Assembly (NCBI GenBank): GCA_002718995.2
Contig: PBGL02000012.1
Coordinates: 20,679 to 84,678, forward strand
Direction of reading: 5' to 3'
Length of the DNA stretch: 64,000 bases
From: Methanobacteriota archaeon
GTDB taxonomy: Archaea; Thermoplasmatota; Poseidoniia; Poseidoniales; Thalassarchaeaceae
The first letter of the stretch is position 1; every line of letters starts with the position of its first letter. A program made the position numbers and the translations under genes. Under the pieces are notes generated by a model. That model searched no databases and had not been told where the DNA came from. It saw only the letters and a list, made by a program, of their open reading frames with translations. Below are positions 8,192 to 17,739 of this stretch, piece after piece.

Positions 8192-9619
8192 TTATAGGTC
8201 CTTGATTGACGAGTTGAGGTCATTCATCATCTTCTTACCGTCACCGAAAAGCATCATTGTCTTGTCCATGTAGAATAGATCATTATCAACACCTGCATAT
8301 CCAACGGAAAGGCTCCTCTTGATGATGACCACTACGTTTGCCTTATCGGCATCGAGTATTGGCATTCCTGCGAGAGGGCCCTCACCTGTTCTGGCGACTG
8401 GATTAGTGGTATCATTTGCCCCGATTACCAATGCCACATCGCAATCGGGGAATTCGGAATTAATATCGTCCATTTCAATGAGCTTCTCATATGGAACGTT
8501 AGCCTCCGCTAGAAGGACGTTCATGTGACCTGGCATTCTACCTGCCACAGGATGAATGGCATAGAGGACCTCGCAACCCTCAGACTCCATCAAATCCGCG
8601 AACTCCTTGACAGCGTGTTGGCTCTGACTAACGGCCATACCGTATCCAGGCACTACAATCACCTTCTGGGCACCATCTAGCACCATTGCGACCTCCTCGG
8701 GATCACTGCCTACCTTGGTCCTAGTGAGCTGGTCCTTCTCCCCGGAGCCGCCGAAAGCCTTGAACAGTACATCGAAAAGCTCCCTATTCATTGCCTTGCA
8801 CATTATGAAAGTTAGAATCAGTCCCGCGGCACCCACCATTGAGCCGGCGATTATGAGGACGTTGTTCCCAATAACGAAACCAGTGAAAGCGGCAGCGATT
8901 CCGGATAGAGAATTCAGTAGGCTGACGACAACAGGCATATCCGCGCCGCCAATGGGGAGGACGAATAGGACTCCCAGTAGGCCCGATGACAACGCCAATG
9001 CATATATCCACGATTCATCTGATGGTTCCTGAATTGTCATCCATATTAGTGCAAAGGAGACGACTAGTAGAATGGCCTTTACAGCGTTGAGCCATGGTGG
9101 CCCCCATGTCGGGAATCTTACCCATTTATCTGTGAGGGGGACAGTGAATCCCCCTTTGAGTTTGAACATTGCAACGAGGCTGCCCGTTAGGGTTATCCAA
9201 CCCACAATTCCGGACAGTCCTATGGCAATCCATATCGCATAGAGCTCAACACCTGGATCGGGGATATTGGACTCTTGAATTCTCTTCATCGCCTCAGAAA
9301 GTCCCACTAAAGCCGATGCTCCTCCACCGAATCCATTGAAGAGTGCGACTAATTCTGGCATTCCAGTCATCTCAACTCTAGTCGCCATTAGGTATCCAAT
9401 GACTGAGCCCAATAGCAGCCCTCCAACAATAAGCTCCCATCCTATGATTCCCTCGGTCTGCAGTTTTGCTAATGTGACTAGGACTGCCAGTAACATGCCC
9501 ATTGCACCGAGACTGTTGCCCTCGGGAGCAGTCTTGGGGCTTGACAGTCTCTTTATGCCAATGATGAACAATGAAGCGGATATTAGATATCCAATGTCCC
9601 AAACTACTGGATCGACCAT
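8192..9619 (-). CDS. pntB: NAD(P) transhydrogenase subunit beta
   Basis: The 475-residue protein has about nine transmembrane helices in residues 1-265 and a C-terminal NADP(H)-binding dIII domain with VPGYGMAVSQSQHAV, AIHPVAGRMPGHMNVLLAEA and VIGANDTTNP, all diagnostic of PntB. With the two alpha-subunit genes it forms the proton-translocating transhydrogenase, which uses the proton gradient to make NADPH from NADH and NADP+. Its ATG at 9619 immediately follows the TAG of the alpha-2 gene, with a GGTGGTGAT Shine-Dalgarno upstream. The three-gene arrangement resembles that of Rhodospirillum rubrum. Confidence 0.97.
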   Translation of the reverse strand: MVDPVVWDIGYLISASLFIIGIKRLSSPKTAPEGNSLGAMGMLLAVLVTLAKLQTEGIIGWELIVGGLLLGSVIGYLMATRVEMTGMPELVALFNGFGGGASALVGLSEAMKRIQESNIPDPGVELYAIWIAIGLSGIVGWITLTGSLVAMFKLKGGFTVPLTDKWVRFPTWGPPWLNAVKAILLVVSFALIWMTIQEPSDESWIYALALSSGLLGVLFVLPIGGADMPVVVSLLNSLSGIAAAFTGFVIGNNVLIIAGSMVGAAGLILTFIMCKAMNRELFDVLFKAFGGSGEKDQLTRTKVGSDPEEVAMVLDGAQKVIVVPGYGMAVSQSQHAVKEFADLMESEGCEVLYAIHPVAGRMPGHMNVLLAEANVPYEKLIEMDDINSEFPDCDVALVIGANDTTNPVARTGEGPLAGMPILDADKANVVVIIKRSLSVGYAGVDNDLFYMDKTMMLFGDGKKMMNDLNSSIKDL

Positions 9620-9940
9620 CTAATCACCACCCTTCCTTCGTCGGCCGGCAATCATTCCAAGCATCTTATTGGTCACCATAAAGCCCCCTACTACGTTGAT
9701 TGTTGCCATCACCAATGCAATGAAAGCCAGTAATGCGGCTACGTCCGTATTCACTCCTTCGAAAGTTGAGTTAGACAATATCAGAGCGCCGACTATGGTA
9801 ATTCCGGAAATCGCATTTGCACCCGACATCAGAGGAGTGTGGAGGGTTGGTGGCACCTTGCTGATGAGCTCGAATCCGAGGAATATTGCCAGTACGAAAA
9901 CGGTGATGCTGCCCACTAAGGCTCCAATGGTTAGGCTCAT
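9620..9940 (-). CDS. pntAB: NAD(P) transhydrogenase subunit alpha-2 (membrane part)
   Basis: The 106-residue protein has three to four hydrophobic helices and the family segments LGFELISKVPPTLHTPLMSG and NAISGITIVGAL. It corresponds to the membrane portion at the C-terminus of E. coli PntA, here a separate gene. It forms the proton channel together with PntB. The ATG overlaps the stop of the alpha-1 gene (ATGA) and is preceded by a strong GGGGAGGTGG Shine-Dalgarno. The C-terminus is basic (GRRRKGG). Confidence 0.96.
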   Translation of the reverse strand: MSLTIGALVGSITVFVLAIFLGFELISKVPPTLHTPLMSGANAISGITIVGALILSNSTFEGVNTDVAALLAFIALVMATINVVGGFMVTNKMLGMIAGRRRKGGD

Positions 9941-11097
9941 CCGACCACCTCCCCTAGTCTTGATTGCTTAGGATGGATTTCTCCTCCAGAGCATATCAGA
10001 ACTCCGCCCATTCCGGGTATATGGAAGTCAGAGCCCTCAGGAGCGCCCACCAATATGTCATCCTCCATGTCTATCTCCAGATTTCCCTCCTTGACCATGC
10101 CCGAGACAAAGTTAGTGAGATTATTCGAGAACAGCATACTTGCAGTCGCTGGTATAGTTCCGGCGAGATTCTCAATGCCAACAATGGTTACGCCGTGCTT
10201 TCTTGTTATCTCTCCAGGTACAGTGAGTTCGCAATTGCCTCCGACGTCAGCATTCATATCGATTATCACAGCACCTTCCTTGAATGACTCGACGGCAATT
10301 GAAGGGACAGTAATTGGGGCGGGTCTACCGAAAATTCTAGCAGTAGTCACGATAACATCAGCGTCACTGGCAACCTCACAAACTGTATCATTGACTTTTT
10401 GAATAAATTCTGGAGTTAATGGTTTAGCATAACCGGATTCATCCTCAAAGTCATCCATCCCATCAACCTCGATGAACCTGCCTCCGACAGACTCTATTTG
10501 CTCGGCCGCGGACTTCCTGACATCTGATGCGTACACTACCGCGCCGAGGCGCTTAGCTGTAGCAATGGCCTGTAAGCCTGCAACTCCGCTGCCCATGATC
10601 ACGAATTTAGCTGGCTTTACTGTTCCAGCGCTAGTAGTCATCATTGGAATGCCCTTGGGGACATGTGCAGCGCCAAGTAGTACAGCCTTGTAACCAGACA
10701 GGTTATCCTGGCTTGAGTTGACGTCCATTGCCTGCGCCCTCGAAAGCCTTCTTGGGATCATATCCATACTCATCAGCGTGATACCTGCATCCACCGCCTC
10801 CCTGACTCTTTCTGGGTTTCGGAATGGATCAGCTACGCAAGCAAGAATTTTACCTGGCTTCATCGTTGATATCTCGGGCATCCTGATTGAAATAACGATG
10901 TCCGATGACATGGCATCCTGCCTAGATACAATCTTAGCTCCCTTTGAGATGTACTCATCATCTGAGTGGTTAGCATTACTCCCTGAACCCGTCTCTACGG
11001 ATACTTCGAATCCAAGCTTCGCCAACTTAGTGACAGAATTGGGGACTATGGAAACTCTGTTTTCTCCTTCTGGCTCCTTAACTACTCCCAAGCGCAT
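9937..11097 (-). CDS. pntAA: NAD(P) transhydrogenase subunit alpha-1 (NAD-binding)
   Basis: The 386-residue soluble subunit belongs to the alanine dehydrogenase/PNT family. Visible signatures include the N-terminal KEPEGENRVSIVPNSV, the NAD-binding GSGVAGLQAIATAKRLGAVV, and the mobile-loop region around DVRKSAAEQIESVGGRFIEV. It binds NAD(H) on the cytoplasmic side and exchanges hydride with the PntB dIII domain. It is the first gene of the run pntAA-pntAB-pntB-CxCH protein-tatC on the minus strand and is divergent from malate dehydrogenase; the spacer (11098-11325) probably holds both promoters. Confidence 0.96.
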   Translation of the reverse strand: MRLGVVKEPEGENRVSIVPNSVTKLAKLGFEVSVETGSGSNANHSDDEYISKGAKIVSRQDAMSSDIVISIRMPEISTMKPGKILACVADPFRNPERVREAVDAGITLMSMDMIPRRLSRAQAMDVNSSQDNLSGYKAVLLGAAHVPKGIPMMTTSAGTVKPAKFVIMGSGVAGLQAIATAKRLGAVVYASDVRKSAAEQIESVGGRFIEVDGMDDFEDESGYAKPLTPEFIQKVNDTVCEVASDADVIVTTARIFGRPAPITVPSIAVESFKEGAVIIDMNADVGGNCELTVPGEITRKHGVTIVGIENLAGTIPATASMLFSNNLTNFVSGMVKEGNLEIDMEDDILVGAPEGSDFHIPGMGGVLICSGGEIHPKQSRLGEVVG

Positions 11098-11325
11098 GGT
11101 ATCGACTCCAATTGGGCCGTAGGCCCAAACAGATAGCCATTCGAAAAGAAGACGCTTATTGAAGCCGTCGGCGCGGGGACTTCAGAGATAGTGGCGAGAA
11201 AATTCATCTCTGTGGGAGATAGGTTTTCACAAAGTGCTAAGTCCCCGTCCTATTGCCGAACAATGAGGGAGACCGTGGGAAGAGGGGCTCGAAAAATTAT
11301 AGACAATGATGCCGGGGATTATGAG

Positions 11326-12303
11326 ATGAAAGAGCCGATTCGTGTTGCTGTTACTGGGGCCGCGGGCAATATTGGATATGCCCTACTATGGCGAATTGCG
11401 AGTGGTGATTGTTTTGGAACAAATCAGCCAGTCACCCTACAGCTACTGGAGATACCAGCTGGTATGCAACGTTTAGATGGAGTGATAATGGAATTGAGGG
11501 ATTCCGCATTTCCTCTAGTTCATGACATGGTCGGTACGGATGACCCCCGTGTGGCATTCGAAGGGGCCGACGCGATTTTTCTGGTTGGTTCACGGCCTAG
11601 GACAAAGGACATGGACAGATCGGATCTAGTAGCCGCAAATGGTCCGATTTTCGTTGGTCAGGGTAAGGCGATCGATGCGGTGGCATCACCTGATGTGAAG
11701 GTCATTACTGTGGGTAACCCTTGCAACACCAATGCACTGATTGCCAATGCAAATGCACCGGGCATCCCCTCACGTCAATTTACCGCCATGACTCGCCTGG
11801 ACCAGAATCGGGCAGTAGGGCAAATGGCTGAGCGTGCAGGAGTGACTGCTTCAGAGATTCGTGATGTATTCATCTGGGGCAACCACGCTAACACAATGTA
11901 CCCGGATCCACGTTTCGCGACAGTTGATGGTAAAATAGCAACTGAAATATTCGATACAGGATGGTTACAAGGGCCATTCCTAGAAACTGTGGCAACGAGG
12001 GGGAAAGCAATTATCGTAGCAAGGGGAGCGTCCTCCGCAGCTTCAGCGTCCTCCGCAGCTATCGATCACATGCGTGACTGGTGGCAAGGTTCGAATGGGC
12101 GCATCGTTTCAATGGCTCTTCCTTCAGAAGGTTGGTATGGAGTGCCTGAGGGACTGGTGTTCAGTTTTCCATGTCGGTGTGAGAATGGTGATGTGATTGT
12201 GGTGGAAGACCTTCCTATAGACTCATTTGCGCAATCAAAAATAGATGAAAATATCACTATGCTTTTGGAAGAGCGGGAAGCAGTTAGCGAACTTTTGGGA
12301 TAA
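11326..12303 (+). CDS. mdh: NAD-dependent malate dehydrogenase, cytosolic/bacterial MDH group
   Basis: Interconverts malate and oxaloacetate in the TCA cycle. The N-terminus [19 protein letters not shown] is the dinucleotide fold of the MDH subfamily that includes cytosolic eukaryotic and many bacterial enzymes. [14 protein letters not shown] is the substrate loop with its Arg residues, GNPCNTNA follows, and [12 protein letters not shown] contains the catalytic His. The ATG at 11326, preceded by GGGGAT, gives 325 residues, normal for the family; longer starts back to 11191 add a segment without MDH features. This is a different subfamily from the LDH-like MDH of many archaea, so transfer from bacteria is possible. 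Confidence 0.95.
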   Translation: MKEPIRVAVTGAAGNIGYALLWRIASGDCFGTNQPVTLQLLEIPAGMQRLDGVIMELRDSAFPLVHDMVGTDDPRVAFEGADAIFLVGSRPRTKDMDRSDLVAANGPIFVGQGKAIDAVASPDVKVITVGNPCNTNALIANANAPGIPSRQFTAMTRLDQNRAVGQMAERAGVTASEIRDVFIWGNHANTMYPDPRFATVDGKIATEIFDTGWLQGPFLETVATRGKAIIVARGASSAASASSAAIDHMRDWWQGSNGRIVSMALPSEGWYGVPEGLVFSFPCRCENGDVIVVEDLPIDSFAQSKIDENITMLLEEREAVSELLG

Positions 12304-12318
12304 TAGTTAGGTGTACCA

Positions 12319-13077
12319 ATGGGAGAACACGTTTATCTCGAATCTGACGGTAAATTGCTACTGGTATATGATGATGGGACGGGGCCTGCAATACCGCAAT
12401 CTGGCAGAATAGATTACGATGTAGATTCTGAGATAATTCGTCTTCCAACCAAAGATGAAGTTGACAATTTTGGAATTACATGGGATGCGATAAGAACTAA
12501 CAAGTTCAGGCTCGGACAAGAGGAACATACTGTCACTCACGGAAAACCTGTGATTGACTGGCCTGGAGAGTGGGCTTGGAAGGACTCCGTTATCAGTGAT
12601 AATGCAGTGGACCCTGTTGCTAGAGAGTCAGTTTACAGAACCATTCACAGAGTCGTCAGTAAGGTAATGGTCATTAATTCCCGTAATCAAGTACTGATGG
12701 CCAAGGTTTCTCGCGGATTCTTCTCCGGATGCTGGACCCTACCAGGGGGTTTCGTAGACTATGGGGAACACCCCAGGGAGGCTGCTGTCAGAGAAGCCAT
12801 GGAGGAATTGGGGATTGAGATTTCAATAGATGATCCGAAGGGAGAAGTTGGTGGTGCATTTGGGAGCGATGATGGTGCGATAATCAGGGAAGAGATCTTC
12901 AATGAAGACGGGATTAACTGGGTTTCATTCACGTACAGATGTAGTGGGGAATTCGAGGAGAGGGAGATAATCCCCAAGGATGATGAGATAGAGGAGGCGA
13001 GATGGTTTAGCAAAAATGATGCTCTCGGAGTGGCAGTCTCAATTTTCGATATAGAAGCGATTTCCACAATTGATTAG
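12319..13077 (+). CDS. Nudix hydrolase
   Basis: The 252-residue protein has a complete Nudix box near residues 138-160: [19 protein letters not shown] continuing into EELGI, with the REAMEEL catalytic glutamates. The domain hydrolyses nucleoside diphosphates linked to another moiety; the substrate cannot be told here. About 110 N-terminal residues precede the Nudix fold and match nothing I recognise. The gene follows mdh by 15 bp and has AGGTG about seven bases before the ATG, so they are probably co-transcribed. The stop lies four bases before the tRNA-Pro gene, which is on the opposite strand. Confidence 0.88.
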   Translation: MGEHVYLESDGKLLLVYDDGTGPAIPQSGRIDYDVDSEIIRLPTKDEVDNFGITWDAIRTNKFRLGQEEHTVTHGKPVIDWPGEWAWKDSVISDNAVDPVARESVYRTIHRVVSKVMVINSRNQVLMAKVSRGFFSGCWTLPGGFVDYGEHPREAAVREAMEELGIEISIDDPKGEVGGAFGSDDGAIIREEIFNEDGINWVSFTYRCSGEFEEREIIPKDDEIEEARWFSKNDALGVAVSIFDIEAISTID

Positions 13078-13080
13078 TGG

Positions 13081-13155
13081 TGGGCCCGCCTGGATTTGAA
13101 CCAGGGTCAAATGCTCCCAAAGCATCTAGCATAGACCAGACTAACCCACGGGCCC
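13081..13155 (-). tRNA. tRNA-Pro (UGG anticodon)
   Basis: The minus strand folds as a cloverleaf. The acceptor stem GGGCCCG pairs with CGGGCCC. The anticodon stem GATGC/GCATT encloses the loop TTTGGGA, giving anticodon TGG. The T arm is CTGG-TTCAAAT-CCAG. The D stem is weak (two wobble pairs), which matches my recollection of archaeal tRNA-Pro. No intron is present and CCA is not encoded. A CATATG sequence about 22 bp upstream might be part of its promoter. Confidence 0.93.
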
Positions 13156-13189
13156 CTTGCTCTCGGGGACAGCGCATATGGGATGAAGG

Positions 13190-13633
13190 TTACTGGACCC
13201 ATCCCCACATCTCATCACCGGCACGATACAGTATTCCCTCCCTCTCTGCATCGTTGATTAGCTCCCAAACGTCTATCCCGGCAAGTTCGTTCTCTGCGAA
13301 CGAGTCGCTTACTGATCCAAGGGTGATGATTCCATTGGTCCCCGTAGCATCCCTCATTGCCGAGATTACCGAATCAAAATTCTGTGACTCCCTTCTTCTG
13401 GCCTTCATATGCCTGGACTCTGCCTTGGATAGTTTCTCGGTTACCTCCGCTGAAAGCTCGTCCGGCAGGTTTGACCTTGATACTGCCTTCGCCAGCTTCT
13501 CCGGCGACTGGTACGAAGAGACGGTAATGATGTCAGCACTATTGGAGCACCTAGTGCATGATGTCCCACTCCCAAGTGATGAGCCGAAGAAATTCCCACA
13601 GGGGCATCTTAGAAGCAGCCAATTATCGCCCAT
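13190..13633 (-). CDS. zinc-ribbon protein with C-terminal winged-helix-like region (DUF5817/DUF1922-like)
   Basis: The 147-residue protein starts with a CPCG...CTRC zinc ribbon (Cys10, Cys12, Cys26, Cys29), followed by a hydrophobic/basic helix and a C-terminal part (FDSVISAMRD ... DVWELINDAEREGILYRAGDEMWGWV) that reads like a small winged helix. This architecture resembles archaeal proteins of unknown function that combine a CxxC ribbon with a wHTH. It may bind nucleic acid, but no target is indicated. Upstream and downstream neighbours are on other strands or are RNA genes. Confidence 0.65.
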   Translation of the reverse strand: MGDNWLLLRCPCGNFFGSSLGSGTSCTRCSNSADIITVSSYQSPEKLAKAVSRSNLPDELSAEVTEKLSKAESRHMKARRRESQNFDSVISAMRDATGTNGIITLGSVSDSFAENELAGIDVWELINDAEREGILYRAGDEMWGWVQ

Positions 13634-13695
13634 GTAACTAGGCGTAGTTCAGGGTTCAAGAGGTTGACTGATGTAGGTAATGCCGATTCGGCAAC

Positions 13696-13959
13696 ATGGG
13701 AGGCGCTCGGGTAGCATTCGGTCAGCTGTCCTCGATAGTGCTAGTTTCTTTGTCTATTGCTTCTTTCATGACCGAGGGTTACGTAACTACTGAGACATGG
13801 GGTTTCCTACTATTGACTCCTTTGACTCTGGCCTTGGCGCTTGCACCGGGAAAAGATAGGGTATCCGAAGAAGGGAGTTTACCAAATGACTATTGGGACA
13901 AAGAAGACGAGGGGATAGCTCCTGTCGGCGATACAGACTTCGACAGCCCAATACTCTGA
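13696..13959 (+). CDS. small two-helix membrane protein, unknown function
   Basis: The 87-residue reading frame has two hydrophobic segments (about residues 10-26 and 34-50) and an acidic C-terminal tail rich in Asp/Glu. It lies between the divergent zinc-ribbon gene and the convergent fttA gene and fills that gap; its stop abuts the fttA stop. I recognise no family. The composition and the placement make a real gene likely but not certain. Confidence 0.5.
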   Translation: MGGARVAFGQLSSIVLVSLSIASFMTEGYVTTETWGFLLLTPLTLALALAPGKDRVSEEGSLPNDYWDKEDEGIAPVGDTDFDSPIL

Positions 13960-15879
13960 CTAAAGAAGTCTGAGTGTCTCGAGGTTATCTGGGGCATATG
14001 TCTGTACTTTGAACTTCTCTCGGAGTCCCTTTCTGAATGCGTTGCATGTCTGTGGATCTCCGTGGTGGCATAGTATCTTCCTTGGAGTCGGGTTCAATGC
14101 CGAAACATAGTCCATTAGTTGGTTCCTATCTGAATGGCCACTGAATCCGTCAATGATCACCATATTACACCTGACATCCACCATTAGAGTCTGTCCTCTG
14201 TCGACTAGTGGGACTTGTGAATGGCCGTCTTGGAGTCTTCTTCCAAGGGTGCCAGATGCCTGATAGCCGACGAAGCATAACGTATTTCCAGGCTCGGGTG
14301 CCCAGTTCTTCAAGTACTCAATGATTGGTCCGCCGGTCATCATCCCACTTGTTGCTAGGACAATGCATGGGTTCGGATCGAGAATGATTGATTCCCTCTG
14401 CTCTCTTGATTCGACCTGCTTGAACCAAGTAGAGTTGAAGGGGTTCTCCGTTCCACCCCTTAACATCTTACTCCTGAGGTCCCTATTCAGATAGTTGGGA
14501 TGGCTAGTGTGGATTGCTGTGGCCTCAGATATCATACCGTCGAGCCATACTGTGACCGGTGAAATCTTGCCAGACTTGAATAGTTCGTCAATTGCCATCA
14601 TCACCTCCTGAGAACGCCCTACTGCGAATACAGGGCAGAAAATCTTGCCCTTCCTTCCTAGGGTATCGACAATTAGATCCTGTAGATCCTGTGTCGCCTG
14701 CTGCCTAGTTGGTTGAATACTTTGAGGTCCGCCATAAGTAGACTCAATTACCAGTGTGTCTACCTTGTTGAATCGGACTGTCGCTGCGTCGAACAACCAT
14801 GATTTCTCGTATTTGATATCGCCTGAGAAGAGTAATCTATGTTCGTCACGACCCTCGCCAATCTGCATATACACACTCGACGAGCCGAGGATATGGCCGG
14901 CGTTTTCCATGGTCATCTTGACATCTGGCGCTATGTCCGTTTTATCCCCCCAATTGATATCCACGACGTGCTTAATGCATTCTTGGATATCTGCCTTGGA
15001 GTATGGGGGCTCGTTTCCCTCTGCCTTGGCGACTTTGATGTAGTCCACCTGTAGTAGAGTCATGAGGTCCCTCGTAGGAGGTGTACAGTATACGGGGCCC
15101 TTGTATCCATACTTGAAAAGCACAGGGAGCATTCCTATGTGATCTACGTGTGCGTGAGTGATAACCACAGCGTCTATGTTGTCCAGAGGGAGCATCTCGG
15201 GAGCCGCGAAAAACGGTTGGACCTCGCTCCTGTTGTTGGTTGGCTTTGCACCGCAGTCGACCAATACCTTCGATTCATTCGTGGTTACCAAGTGCATCGC
15301 CCTTCCGACTTCACGGTAAGACCCCAGAGCAGTTACTCGGACCCATTTCTCACCTGGCCTCTGAGGCCTGTAAATCCTAGTTCCAAATTTTCTGAGTAAT
15401 GATTTCCTATCCTCAGCCAGTTCCTTCCTGAACCTCCTGATGTCAGTCTGGGTCCTGCTCTCCCTGGCAGGCGCTCTGACCACATTGACTAGCCACCCTA
15501 TTTCATCTCTGAGAGACTGTACTACAGAACCTCTTGGGCCCACGGCAGCTTGTGGGTCGTCTACTTCAAGTGTTACTTCAGAAAGTGCGGGATCGAGCCA
15601 GATTCTCCTGACTTCGGCCTCGGGAGGGATAATCCTGTTTACGGCGTCATTGACCTCCTGCTCATCGGAAAGCATATTTGGATCGGGTCTGATCACGACC
15701 CTTCTCCTGATGCTCTTGGCAATCTTTACAGTAAGATTTTCCCCACCTGCGCCTCCAAATGATTCAGGCTGTGTGGTTATGATTGCAATGGAACCCGCTT
15801 CGATATCTACATCATAGTCGATGCCACTGGGAACTATCTTCCCGATCTTACTTTTGATTTCAGAGAATGTTAGCCTCAT
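13960..15879 (-). CDS. fttA: transcription termination factor FttA / aCPSF1 beta-CASP ribonuclease
   Basis: The 639-residue protein has two N-terminal KH-type domains (about residues 1-145), then a metallo-beta-lactamase domain with the HxHxDH motif at residues 242-247 (HAHVDHIG), and a beta-CASP domain with GRSQEVMMAI and the C-terminal HCSGHSD-equivalent IDGFSGHSDRNQL. This is the archaeal CPSF73 homologue that cleaves RNA and terminates transcription at U-rich sites. Length and domain order are normal for the family. It is upstream-isolated: 72 bp separate its start from the proteasome gene stop. Confidence 0.97.
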   Translation of the reverse strand: MRLTFSEIKSKIGKIVPSGIDYDVDIEAGSIAIITTQPESFGGAGGENLTVKIAKSIRRRVVIRPDPNMLSDEQEVNDAVNRIIPPEAEVRRIWLDPALSEVTLEVDDPQAAVGPRGSVVQSLRDEIGWLVNVVRAPARESRTQTDIRRFRKELAEDRKSLLRKFGTRIYRPQRPGEKWVRVTALGSYREVGRAMHLVTTNESKVLVDCGAKPTNNRSEVQPFFAAPEMLPLDNIDAVVITHAHVDHIGMLPVLFKYGYKGPVYCTPPTRDLMTLLQVDYIKVAKAEGNEPPYSKADIQECIKHVVDINWGDKTDIAPDVKMTMENAGHILGSSSVYMQIGEGRDEHRLLFSGDIKYEKSWLFDAATVRFNKVDTLVIESTYGGPQSIQPTRQQATQDLQDLIVDTLGRKGKIFCPVFAVGRSQEVMMAIDELFKSGKISPVTVWLDGMISEATAIHTSHPNYLNRDLRSKMLRGGTENPFNSTWFKQVESREQRESIILDPNPCIVLATSGMMTGGPIIEYLKNWAPEPGNTLCFVGYQASGTLGRRLQDGHSQVPLVDRGQTLMVDVRCNMVIIDGFSGHSDRNQLMDYVSALNPTPRKILCHHGDPQTCNAFRKGLREKFKVQTYAPDNLETLRLL

Positions 15880-15951
15880 TATTTCAATTCCTTATTTTGC
15901 TCGCGCAGAGAATGGCTCTGCCATGAAGGCAGGTGGCACTTTGCGGGAGTG

Positions 15952-16578
15952 TCATAGTGTTTGGAGGAGGTTTGCGACCTCTTCCTCTGATAGTAGGCGG
16001 AAGCCCGCCTCTGGAGTGATTACTGCGAGGTCCATTCCATTGCCACTTGCTGCATCCCTCTGAGCGGATGCTAGTAGGGCCTTAGCGGCCACCCTCAAGG
16101 CGTCCTTCTCGGACATCCCGTCTTTGAATTGATCTTCAAGAACACCATACATGTAAGGACTCCCGGAGCCAGTTGCGCAGTATACATCAGGAATCGACCC
16201 CCCAGCTGAGTCAATGCTGTAAACGCTGGATCCTGATTCATCGACGCCTACAATTAGTAGTTGGACATAATGGGGCCTTCCCGATAGGATGTTTGCCGTC
16301 AGAGTAGCCGCGCCCTTGACTGTCATTGGTTTTCCATGCTTTAACTCATACAGCCTGAGTTCCGCCGATAGCGTCCTGGAGAGAGACTGTGCGTGACCTA
16401 CGAGTCCTGCAGTCGTTAGAGCGACGTAGTCAGAGATTCCAAATAGCTTCTGAACGCTCTTATTTGCAATGAAGTGGCCCATTGTAGCTCTGTGATCAGC
16501 CCCAACCACCACTCCATTGTCGAAAGTGATGCCTAGAGTACTTGTCCCGGTCTTTACCGCATCTGTGGTCGCGTCCAT
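15952..16578 (-). CDS. psmB: 20S proteasome beta subunit
   Basis: Catalytic subunit of the archaeal proteasome. From the ATG at 16578 the protein is 208 residues with a short propeptide ending TG, so autocleavage would expose Thr12 as the nucleophile (TSTLGI). Other family marks are GVVVGADHRATMG with the conserved Asp/Arg, the region SVQKLFGI with the active-site Lys, and GSGSPYMYG followed by SAQRDAASGNGMD. A longer frame to 16716 exists but adds an unrelated N-terminus. The alpha subunit is not in the window. Divergent from sepF across a 162-bp spacer. Confidence 0.96.
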   Translation of the reverse strand: MDATTDAVKTGTSTLGITFDNGVVVGADHRATMGHFIANKSVQKLFGISDYVALTTAGLVGHAQSLSRTLSAELRLYELKHGKPMTVKGAATLTANILSGRPHYVQLLIVGVDESGSSVYSIDSAGGSIPDVYCATGSGSPYMYGVLEDQFKDGMSEKDALRVAAKALLASAQRDAASGNGMDLAVITPEAGFRLLSEEEVANLLQTL

Positions 16579-16702
16579 TTGATACACCCGCCGGAAGAAC
16601 TCCCCGACGGCTCCCTCTTGTGACGACCCCTTATGAATCCGACGGGGATGAGGCTTGGGTGGGGTCAATAGTCCTAGCAATTGCCTTCTGCTGTTGGGAA
16701 GA

Positions 16703-16713
16703 ACCGTATAACT
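16703..16713 (+). promoter_or_regulatory. possible TATA box for the sepF gene
   Basis: The sequence ACCGTATAACT lies about 33 bases before the sepF ATG at 16741. That distance fits an archaeal TATA element driving a leaderless or nearly leaderless transcript, and no Shine-Dalgarno is seen before this ATG. Single-site judgement only. Confidence 0.35.
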
Positions 16714-16740
16714 CAAGGATTACCTGCCACGACGAGGGCC

Positions 16741-17130
16741 ATGGCGAGGCGGAAAAGGTCTGAACCCAAGTGGATAGAAGTGCCTGAATTCGATAGTCCT
16801 GAGGGAGTCATAGAACCGGGTCAAGACTATCATGACCTTGGAAAGGGGTTTCCAGATGCCCCTGTTCCAAGAGCACCGGGTGACGCCATAGTTCATAGGG
16901 CAGATTTGGATGACCTTACTGGAATCAACCCATTGATGGACTGGGTCTCTGAGGGGGACATCGTCATAGTAAAGATGAGCGAGATCCTCCACAGGGAGTT
17001 AGAGCTTAGAGTAGCTGTTGATAAGATTCAGAGGTTTGTGGAGGGAGATATGTCCGGCGAAGTTGTCAGGCTGGGCGAGAGGAGGCTGCTCCTGCTTCCT
17101 CCAACGTTCGCCAGTGGAATTGCATCCTGA
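16741..17130 (+). CDS. sepF: SepF-like cell division protein
   Basis: The 129-residue protein has the SepF core in residues 50-125: a beta strand (DAIVHRADL), then WVSEGDIVIVKMSEI, LELRVAVDKIQRFVEGDM, and SGEVVRLGERRLLLLPP, which parallel the SepF pattern GDIVIVDLSPL - RAVDKLKxxV - GDIARLGxxxLLITP. Archaeal SepF anchors FtsZ at midcell. The N-terminus is basic (MARRKRSEPKW) and no clear membrane-binding amphipathic helix is visible, which is unusual. The stop codon TGA is part of the Shine-Dalgarno of the ZPR1 gene six bases away. An FtsZ-like protein is encoded at 49.7-50.6 kb. Confidence 0.78.
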   Translation: MARRKRSEPKWIEVPEFDSPEGVIEPGQDYHDLGKGFPDAPVPRAPGDAIVHRADLDDLTGINPLMDWVSEGDIVIVKMSEILHRELELRVAVDKIQRFVEGDMSGEVVRLGERRLLLLPPTFASGIAS

Positions 17131-17136
17131 GGTGTT

Positions 17137-17736
17137 ATGGTGGAGAGTAGGCTTGAGCAAGATTGCCCAATTTGCTTCTCGGAAGGAACTCTGAAAATGA
17201 TTGCACATAGTTCCGAAATTCCCTACTTTGGTGAACATACCCAAATTACAATGGTTTGCGAGGAATGTGGCTGGAAGGTTACAGACTTCATACCTGCAGA
17301 TGGGAAAAAGCCTGGGGCTTGGAGCCTAGTAGTTAATTCAGAGCGGCATATGAGCACCAGAGTTGTTCGTTCATCGTCGTGCACGATTAGAATCGGTGAG
17401 CTTGGGCTCGAAGTTTCTCCGGGAGGGAGCTCTACAGGCTACGTCTCCAATATTGAAGGGGTTCTGAATAGGTTTGAAGATGCTGTGGGAACAATAAGGA
17501 GGCAGGCAGAACGAGATGATGAGGGTACTGAAATATTGACCCAATGCGATGATATGATCGATAGCATCGACGCGGTGAGGAAAGGCGATGAGTCAGTAAC
17601 ATTGGAGCTTCTAGACCCTGTTGGGCATAGTCAAATATTACACGAAGATGCAGTCTCTAGAGAGATTGGGAGAGAGGAGGCCGAGTCTCTAGACCCGGGT
17701 CCAGTATACCCTGTTTTTGATGCCAGTGAGATTTAA
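17137..17736 (+). CDS. ZPR1-type zinc finger protein
   Basis: The 199-residue protein has a CPIC...CEEC zinc finger at about residues 8-44 (spacing of roughly 30), preceding the beta-rich A domain of ZPR1, seen as TDFIPADGKKPGAWSLVVN and TRVVRSSSCTIRIGELGLEV. SPGGSSTGYVSNIEGVL corresponds to the family signature around GxxTTVEG/ISNIEGVL. Archaeal ZPR1 homologues have one zinc finger plus one A domain, as here; in eukaryotes ZPR1 acts as a chaperone for eEF1A. Translation appears coupled to sepF through a TGAGGTG sequence. Confidence 0.87.
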   Translation: MVESRLEQDCPICFSEGTLKMIAHSSEIPYFGEHTQITMVCEECGWKVTDFIPADGKKPGAWSLVVNSERHMSTRVVRSSSCTIRIGELGLEVSPGGSSTGYVSNIEGVLNRFEDAVGTIRRQAERDDEGTEILTQCDDMIDSIDAVRKGDESVTLELLDPVGHSQILHEDAVSREIGREEAESLDPGPVYPVFDASEI

Positions 17737-17739
17737 TGA

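Noticed and set aside
11191..11325. Extended N-terminus of malate dehydrogenase
   Set aside because: The extra 45 residues have no MDH similarity, and the ATG at 11326 has a GGGGAT sequence and gives the standard family length.
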